Shown: positions 58,803 through 64,000 of the stretch, piece by piece
How positions within the stretch are numbered: position 1 is the stretch's first letter
Layout: every line of letters starts with the position of its first letter
Assembly (NCBI GenBank): GCA_964640955.1
Contig: CAZXJI010000001.1
Coordinates: 1 to 64,000 of the forward strand
DNA: 64,000 bases
Source: CAXXOK01 sp964640955
GTDB taxonomy: Bacteria; Bacillota; Clostridia; Christensenellales; Aristaeellaceae
Direction of reading: 5' to 3'
Program-made: the position numbers and the translations under genes
The notes under the pieces: generated by a model
Told to the model about the DNA's origin: nothing
The model's input: only the letters and a program-made list of their open reading frames with translations
Databases searched by the model: none

Positions 58803-59696
58803 ATGAGCGCCTATCAGAACTGGTGCGAACAGAAGGAAAACCTGCGCGAATCCCTTCGTGTAAACGGCGACGGCCCCGGCGCCACGTCGCTGGTTCGGCA
58901 CGCGCTGGCACAGGTGGAGCAGAACACCATGGCCGGCCAGCCGGACGACCTGCTCCGCCAGCAGACGGGCATTCTGTTTTCGTGCTTCAAAACGGCGCTG
59001 AACCTGCTGGATATTTCCGTCACCTCGAAGGTCTGGGTGGCGCAGTCGCAGGCGGAAAAGCCCAAGGGTCGCCCCGCCGCGTGGTGGCTGTTCGTCGCGG
59101 GCGCCGTGGAGCTCGGTGCGGGGCTTTTGGCGTATTTCCGGGGGCAGACGCTTACCTGGATTGCCTTCGCGGCCGCGCTCGTCTGCACGTTCATCGGCTG
59201 GCTCGCCCTGCGCCGCTCCCCCGCCGTGCAGGCGCCCGAGGACGACCGTCTCAAGGTCACGGCCAGACCCGACACGGAAAAGCTCTTTCAGGCGATCGAC
59301 GCACAGATGAAAGCCATCGACCGCTTCGTGAACGATTTTACCTACTTAAACGAGCAAAACGCGCTGCAGGGCGGCGCGCCCGACCCCAAGACCGTTCCCG
59401 CCCTGGCGGAGCTGATGGAGGCGGTCTGCGAGTGCGAGGGCGAAGCCGGGGAGGAGGCGGCGCTGGCCGCCGAGCGGCTGATCGCCGACATGGGCGCGCG
59501 CGCCGTGCCTTACAGCCCCGAGGAAGCCCGGCTGTTCAACCTTTTGCCCAGCGTCGATCAGACGCGGACGCTTGCGCCGGCGCTGGTCTCGCTGAAGGAT
59601 GGAGCCCTCCTGTACCGCGGCACGGCCGCCGTGCAGCTGTCCGTTGCGCAGGGCGACACCCCCGCTGCGCCCGACGGCGACGACGCGGAAACGTGA
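58803..59696 (+). CDS. Two-helix membrane protein of unknown function
   Basis: A 297-residue protein. The N-terminal 90 residues are helical and cytoplasm-like. Two membrane helices (about 92-112, WWLFVAGAVELGAGLLAYF; and about 117-136) are separated by a four-residue turn, so both ends lie on the same side. The C-terminal 160 residues are acidic and helical (AELMEAVCECEGEAGEEAAL). No family recognised. It sits between the tail protein and the Hsp70-like gene, with GAGAGG upstream, and both soluble parts may scaffold that ATPase at the membrane. Confidence 0.75.
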   Translation: MSAYQNWCEQKENLRESLRVNGDGPGATSLVRHALAQVEQNTMAGQPDDLLRQQTGILFSCFKTALNLLDISVTSKVWVAQSQAEKPKGRPAAWWLFVAGAVELGAGLLAYFRGQTLTWIAFAAALVCTFIGWLALRRSPAVQAPEDDRLKVTARPDTEKLFQAIDAQMKAIDRFVNDFTYLNEQNALQGGAPDPKTVPALAELMEAVCECEGEAGEEAALAAERLIADMGARAVPYSPEEARLFNLLPSVDQTRTLAPALVSLKDGALLYRGTAAVQLSVAQGDTPAAPDGDDAET

Positions 59697-59706
59697 GGCG
59701 AAGCGT

Positions 59707-61596
59707 ATGAGATACATCGGTTTCGACATGGGTGACGGCGAGAGCGCCGTCGCGATCTTCGAGCAGGGTTCGGGTATCGAGCCCGTCATACAGCCTCTAA
59801 ACGGCAGCCGCAGCCTGCTTTCGGCGGTGGGCACCATCGGCGGGGAGATCGTCGTGGGCGAACAGGCCTACACCAGCACCCTGGCGCAGGGGCTGAGCGT
59901 CCGCTTCAAAAGCCGCTTCACCGACGACCCCCGCTCCTACGATACCATCGTCCTGTTCGTGCGCGGCGTGCTGCGCGCGTTGAACGACAGTAACGCCTAC
60001 CGGGAAAGCGACCGTTTCGTGGTCGGCTGTCCCGCCGGGTGGAACGCCGCCGCGCGCACCCGTTACGGCGATCTGCTCGTGCGCGCCGGCGTGCGCAACC
60101 CGCAGGTCATCTCCGAATCGCGGGCCGCGTTTCTCTACGCCAAATACGCCAAAACCGTGGCGCTCGACCTGGATCTGCTCAAGCAAAGCGCGCTGGTGGT
60201 GGACATCGGCAGCTCCACGCTGGATTTTGCCTACATCGTGGACGGCCGCGAGACCGGGGTGGGCACCTTCGGGGACGCGCACCTGGGCGGCGGCCTGATG
60301 GACGCGGAGCTTCTGCGCCGCGCGGTGGAGCACAGCCGCGACCGCGACGCCATCCGCCGCGTGTTCGAACAGAGCCCCAGCTGGTACAGCTACTGCGAGA
60401 TTGAAGCCCGGAAGCTCAAGGAGCAGTATTACCTCCGCCAGGCGCAGGACCCCGCGGCGAGCGTGCGCAAGCTTCTGCGCGTCTGCTACGACGGCACGCA
60501 GAAGCTGCAGCTGTCGCTGGATGCCCAGACGGCTTCCGAGGTGGTGGATTCCCCGCTCGCCTCGCTGAACGGCCGCAGCTTTTCCGATGCCCTGTACGCC
60601 GCGCTTGAAAACGCCGCGACCGTGACCGCCGCCCAGCCGCCCAAACTGGTGCTGCTCACGGGGGGCGCGTCCCGCATGCCCTTTTTCCAGGCCCAGTGCC
60701 GGGAGGTGTTCGAAGGCGCGGTGATCGTGGTATGCCCCGAGCCGGAGTTCTCCATCGCCAAGGGCCTCGCCTACGCCGGTTGGGTGGACGAAAACCTGCG
60801 CGCCTTCCGCAAGGCCATTCACGCCGAGGTCACGGACGAGCGCGTCGCCTCCGTCGCCGCGGACGCGCTTACGGAGCTGACGCCCGCCGTCGCGTCGGCG
60901 CTTACGGAGCTCACCCTCGCGGAAGCGGCAGTGCCCGTCGCCTCCGCCTGGCAGCGCGGCGAGATCGCAACCCTGAAAGAAATGAACGAGCAGATGGAAA
61001 GGCGCATCGCGCGGGTGCTGGCCTCCCCCATGGCCGAGCAGGCGCTTGCGCCTGTGATCGCCGAATGGATGGCGTCGCTGACCGGCGAGCTGCAATCGAT
61101 GGTCGACCCGATCTGCGACCGTTACCACGTGCCCCGGGAAGAAATGAAGCTGCACTTCACCCCGAGCGGCGAATCGGCCACGGTGCGCATCGGCGCCAGC
61201 GAGCTGATGGGCCTGCGCTTCGTGGGCACGCTGGTCGGCGTGGTGCTGAGCGTCGTGGGCGCGCTGCTGGGCGGCGGGGGCGGCGTGGCGCTGATCGCCA
61301 CGGGGCCCGTCGGCCTTTTGGCCGGCGCCGCCATCGGCGCGGTGGTCGCCGCCTTCGGCTGGCCCGCGGTCAGCGACATGCTCCTGTCCCTCAAGCTTCC
61401 CCGCGCCTTCCGCTGGATGAACGTGCAAAAGCGCCTGACCGGCGAAAAGACCCGCAAGGACGTCCGGGACGCCCTCGTCAGGGAGCTTTCCCGCAAGGAC
61501 GGCCCTTTCGCCAAGCGGGTAACGGAGGGTTTCACGCAGGCATTCCAGCAATACCTGTACCAGACCGCCCAGGAGGCGGAGATTCCCATCCAATAG
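59707..61596 (+). CDS. Hsp70/actin-fold ATPase with C-terminal glycine-zipper membrane hairpin
   Basis: A 629-residue protein. Residues 1-370 match the Hsp70/actin ATPase fold: phosphate 1 IGFDMGDGESAVAIF, phosphate 2 ALVVDIGSSTLDFAYI, adenosine motif LLTGGASRMPF. The peptide-binding domain of DnaK is absent. Instead residues about 390-490 are helical, about 500-550 form two Gly-rich membrane helices (VGTLVGVVLSVVGALLGGGG, then LLAGAAIGAVVAAFGW), and a basic tail of 80 residues follows. ATG 59707 is 10 bp after the membrane-protein gene. A membrane-anchored Hsp70-like protein of this build does not correspond to a chaperone I can name. Confidence 0.82.
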   Translation: MRYIGFDMGDGESAVAIFEQGSGIEPVIQPLNGSRSLLSAVGTIGGEIVVGEQAYTSTLAQGLSVRFKSRFTDDPRSYDTIVLFVRGVLRALNDSNAYRESDRFVVGCPAGWNAAARTRYGDLLVRAGVRNPQVISESRAAFLYAKYAKTVALDLDLLKQSALVVDIGSSTLDFAYIVDGRETGVGTFGDAHLGGGLMDAELLRRAVEHSRDRDAIRRVFEQSPSWYSYCEIEARKLKEQYYLRQAQDPAASVRKLLRVCYDGTQKLQLSLDAQTASEVVDSPLASLNGRSFSDALYAALENAATVTAAQPPKLVLLTGGASRMPFFQAQCREVFEGAVIVVCPEPEFSIAKGLAYAGWVDENLRAFRKAIHAEVTDERVASVAADALTELTPAVASALTELTLAEAAVPVASAWQRGEIATLKEMNEQMERRIARVLASPMAEQALAPVIAEWMASLTGELQSMVDPICDRYHVPREEMKLHFTPSGESATVRIGASELMGLRFVGTLVGVVLSVVGALLGGGGGVALIATGPVGLLAGAAIGAVVAAFGWPAVSDMLLSLKLPRAFRWMNVQKRLTGEKTRKDVRDALVRELSRKDGPFAKRVTEGFTQAFQQYLYQTAQEAEIPIQ

Positions 61597-61650
61597 CCGC
61601 GCCGCGCTTCCGCCGTTCGATTGCCCTCGCCTCCCTTCCGTCCGCTTTGC

Positions 61651-61677
61651 AGCCGCCGGCGACCCCGGCGGCTTTTC
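61651..61677 (+). terminator. Terminator of the Hsp70-like operon
   Basis: AGCCGCCGG and CCGGCGGCT form a perfect 9-bp stem with a 5-nt loop followed by TTTT, 55 bp after the stop codon. Confidence 0.85.
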
Positions 61678-61749
61678 CATGCCCGGCTTTTCCCTCCTCT
61701 CGCCGGCTTTCCGCACGTTCCCGCCCCTTGTTCTTTTCCTGTTCGTCCC

Positions 61750-61778
61750 TTGAAAACATCCGTCGCAACCCATACAAT
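61750..61778 (+). promoter_or_regulatory. Promoter of the isocitrate dehydrogenase gene
   Basis: TTGAAA (61750-61755) and TACAAT (61773-61778) with a 17-bp spacer, 47 bp upstream of the ATG. Confidence 0.75.
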
Positions 61779-61825
61779 ACAATAGAATACCCATTGATGG
61801 GCAATTTTTCGGAAGGGACGAAAGA

Positions 61826-63034
61826 ATGGACAAGATTCGGATGAAAACGCCGCTCGTGGAAATGGACGGCGACGAAATGACCCGCGTATTGTGGAAGATG
61901 ATCAAGGAGAAGCTGCTGCTTCCCTACGTCGATTTGAAAACCGAGTATTACGATCTCGGGCTCAAACACCGGGACGAAACCAACGATCAGGTTACGGTGG
62001 ACAGCGCCTTGGCGGCGCAGCGGCTAGGCGTGGCGGTCAAATGCGCGACCATTACCCCCAACGCCCAGCGCGTGACGGAATACAACCTCAAAGAGATGTG
62101 GAAGAGCCCCAACGGCACCATCCGCGCGATACTGGACGGTACCGTTTTTCGTGCGCCGGTGATGGTGAAAGGCATCCGTCCCTGCGTCGTCAACTGGAAA
62201 AAGCCGATCATCCTCGCGCGCCACGCCTATGGCGACATCTATAAAAACGTGGAGTTCCGCGTGCCCGCCGCGGGACTGGCGGAGCTTTGCTACACCGACG
62301 GGGACGGCAAAGAAACGCGCCTGCCCATCCACACCTTTCAGGGCCCGGGCGTCATCCGCGGCATGCACAACACGGATGAAAGCATTATGAGCTTTGCGCA
62401 TTCCTGCTTCTGTTTCGCGCTGGATGTAAAACAGGATCTGTGGTTCTCCACAAAGGACACGATCTCCAAGACCTACGACCATCATTTCAAGGATATTTTC
62501 AACGATCTGTACGAGTCCACCTACCGCAAGGCTTTCGAGGCGGCGGGCATCACCTATTTCTACACCCTCGTGGACGACGCCGTCGCCCGCGTCATCCGCA
62601 GCGAAGGCGGGTTCGTGTGGGCGCTGAAGAACTACGACGGCGACGTGATGAGCGATATGCTCGCCACCGCCTTCGGCAGCCTGGCCATGATGACCAGCGT
62701 TCTGGTGTCCCCCCACGGTCAATACGAGTACGAGGCGGCGCACGGAACCGTAACCCGCCACTACTACCGCTACCTCAAGGGCGGGGAGACCAGCACCAAC
62801 CCCGTGGCGACCATCTTCGCCTGGACGGGCGCGCTTGCCAAGCGCGGCGAGCTGGACGGCATCCCGGAGCTGACCGCCTTTGCGCAGGCTTTGGAAGCGG
62901 CGACGCTGACCACCATCGAAAGCGGCAGGATGACCAAGGACCTGGTGCCGCTGTTCGAGGGCGAGGCGCAGGCGCTGAGCTCCGAGGGCTTTCTGACGGC
63001 CATCGCGGCCGAGCTGGAAAAGAAGATCGCCTGA
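61826..63034 (+). CDS. icd: NADP-dependent isocitrate dehydrogenase (eukaryote-like homodimeric type)
   Basis: A 402-residue enzyme that oxidises isocitrate to 2-oxoglutarate and CO2. The start VEMDGDEMTRVLWKMIKEKL and the substrate loop KSPNGTIRAILDGTVFR are typical of the type II NADP enzyme shared by eukaryotes and some Clostridia, rather than the E. coli type. YEAAHGTVTRHYY is the NADP-binding region. GGAAGGGA precedes the ATG. It has its own promoter and terminator, so it is a single-gene unit. Confidence 0.95.
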   Translation: MDKIRMKTPLVEMDGDEMTRVLWKMIKEKLLLPYVDLKTEYYDLGLKHRDETNDQVTVDSALAAQRLGVAVKCATITPNAQRVTEYNLKEMWKSPNGTIRAILDGTVFRAPVMVKGIRPCVVNWKKPIILARHAYGDIYKNVEFRVPAAGLAELCYTDGDGKETRLPIHTFQGPGVIRGMHNTDESIMSFAHSCFCFALDVKQDLWFSTKDTISKTYDHHFKDIFNDLYESTYRKAFEAAGITYFYTLVDDAVARVIRSEGGFVWALKNYDGDVMSDMLATAFGSLAMMTSVLVSPHGQYEYEAAHGTVTRHYYRYLKGGETSTNPVATIFAWTGALAKRGELDGIPELTAFAQALEAATLTTIESGRMTKDLVPLFEGEAQALSSEGFLTAIAAELEKKIA

Positions 63035-63078
63035 TGCCGGGCCCAAATCAGGCCTCGTCGAGAATCCATACCGATGTC

Positions 63079-63111
63079 TGCGCGCCCCTTCTGTTTCGGA
63101 AGGGGCGCGCA
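63079..63111 (+). terminator. Hairpin after icd
   Basis: TGCGCGCCCCTTC and GAAGGGGCGCGCA form a perfect 13-bp stem with a 7-nt loop, 44 bp after the stop codon. There is no U-run, so its strength as a terminator is uncertain. Confidence 0.65.
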
Positions 63112-63220
63112 GCGCTTGCAGATCGCCGCTTTTCATATCGAAACGGCGGCGCATCCCTTTTTTCGAACCGCCGGTTGTGTTATGATGGGAAATAATCGGC
63201 ATCGGATGGAGGCGATGGAA

Positions 63221-64000
63221 ATGAGCATCCGCGAGGTGGAAGCCTACTACGACGAAAACGCGCAGAAGGAATGGGAACGGCTTGAAAACCATCCCTTCGA
63301 GTTTGTTTTCACGACCTACCGCATGGATTCGTACGTCCGTCCCGGCGACAGCGTGCTGGATATCGGCGGCGGGCCCGGCCGGTACGCCGTTCACTACGCC
63401 AAAAAAGGCTGCGACGTGACGCTGGTCGATCTGTCGAAGGGCAATATCGAACTGGCGCGGGAAAAGGCGCGCGAAAACGGCGTCGATTTTCCGATGTTCG
63501 CCTGCAACTGCCTCGAAATAGACAAGCTTCCTCCGGGTGAGTACGATCACGTTTTTCTTATGGGGCCGCTGTACCATCTGGTCGACGAGCGCGACCGGGT
63601 GAAGGCGGTCCGGCTGGCGCTTTCGCGGTTGAAGCCGGGCGGAAACCTGTACTGCTCGTTTATTCTGGATTTTGCCTGCGTCATCTATGACCTGAAAAAC
63701 GGGCCCGGTTATTTGGCGGGGGATCTGGCCAACCCGGCCACGCGCCGGCTGATCGACTCCGTCGTGACCGCGACGGGGTACAGCGGGCCGGCTTTTACCT
63801 CCTCCTGTTTTTTCAACCAGCGCCAGATCGAGCCGTTCATGCGCCCGTTCGGGCTTGAAAAGCTCCATCTGTTCGGGCAGGAGGGCATTATGGCGCTCAG
63901 CGAGAATCAGGCCAAGGCGTTCCCCAGGGAGGAATTCGACCAGTGGATCGAGGTCGCCAAGCGCTTTCTGGATATTCCGGAATTGCTGGCGCTTTCGGAG
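63221..64000 (+). CDS. SAM-dependent methyltransferase (partial, runs off the window)
   Basis: At least 260 residues. The class I methyltransferase motif I is VLDIGGGPGRYAVHYA, followed by VTLVDLSKGNIELAREKA (acidic loop) and YDHVFLMGPLYHLVDERDR. Of three nearby in-frame ATGs, 63221 has GGAGG 8 nt upstream. The last visible residues are ELLALSE and no stop is reached. A possible promoter with an extended -10 (TGTTATGAT) precedes it at about 63178-63186. The methyl acceptor is unknown; small-molecule acceptors are common for this class. Confidence 0.88.
   Translation, partial: MSIREVEAYYDENAQKEWERLENHPFEFVFTTYRMDSYVRPGDSVLDIGGGPGRYAVHYAKKGCDVTLVDLSKGNIELAREKARENGVDFPMFACNCLEIDKLPPGEYDHVFLMGPLYHLVDERDRVKAVRLALSRLKPGGNLYCSFILDFACVIYDLKNGPGYLAGDLANPATRRLIDSVVTATGYSGPAFTSSCFFNQRQIEPFMRPFGLEKLHLFGQEGIMALSENQAKAFPREEFDQWIEVAKRFLDIPELLALSE

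Overview
The window is about 60% GC and comes from a carbohydrate-fermenting, Clostridia-like Firmicute, probably a gut lineage. The signs are split transketolase genes, LplB/LplC-type sugar ABC permeases, ROK/LacI/PocR-AraC/GntR regulators, ATG/GTG/TTG starts with strong AGGAGG ribosome sites, and an adjacent smpB-ssrA pair. All the ABC solute-binding proteins have an ordinary signal peptide without a lipobox cysteine, which is odd for a monoderm Firmicute. The species cannot be named from the sequence.

Layout. (1) 1-7040, minus strand: the start of a response regulator, then a purine-salvage operon (8-oxoguanine/guanine deaminase-like amidohydrolase, BMP-type nucleoside-binding protein, ABC ATPase, two permeases, MerR regulator). 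Its promoter has the stretched 19-bp spacer and central dyad typical of MerR control. (2) 7105-20290, minus strand: a fructan-like operon with a cytoplasmic GH32 enzyme, LplB/LplC permeases, a binding protein, a secreted GH32 enzyme, a GH172 (DUF2961) enzyme and two secreted glycine-rich beta-helix proteins, one of 1196 residues. A ROK regulator and an FGGY sugar kinase are divergent from it (20492-23101). (3) 23112-30279, plus strand: a GntR regulator, a GlpA-like FAD dehydrogenase, a second FAD oxidoreductase, a DUF1667 iron-sulfur protein and a DctP/DctQ/DctM TRAP transporter. This looks like uptake and oxidation of a hydroxy-carboxylate. (4) 30331-40996: a PocR-AraC regulator divergent from a GH2 operon (GH2, binding protein, LplB/LplC, FucI-like isomerase, ROK kinase, GatZ-like protein). 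(5) 41036-41438: a 189-bp tandem repeat holding a palindromic element.

(6) 41517-52495: a two-armed sugar regulon. The plus arm encodes a MalFG-type ABC importer and a cytoplasmic DUF5060/DUF4038 hydrolase. The minus arm encodes a FucI-like isomerase, split transketolase, FGGY kinase and LacI regulator. The set matches the D-apiose to D-apulose to D-apulose-4-phosphate to transketolase route, and both arms carry the same 19-bp operator-like sequence. (7) 52500-54230: an AT-rich patch with two broken genes next to the 3' end of ssrA, probably the remnant of an integrated element.

(8) 54272-64000: housekeeping genes (ssrA, smpB, proA, GNAT, rluB-like, icd, methyltransferase). They enclose an unfamiliar three-gene set: a protein with a histone-H1-like tail, a two-helix membrane protein, and an Hsp70-like ATPase whose C-terminus is a glycine-zipper membrane hairpin.

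Recurring design: each sugar module pairs one importer with one cytoplasmic glycosidase, isomerase and kinase and one local regulator. Every binding-protein gene is followed by a hairpin before the next gene.
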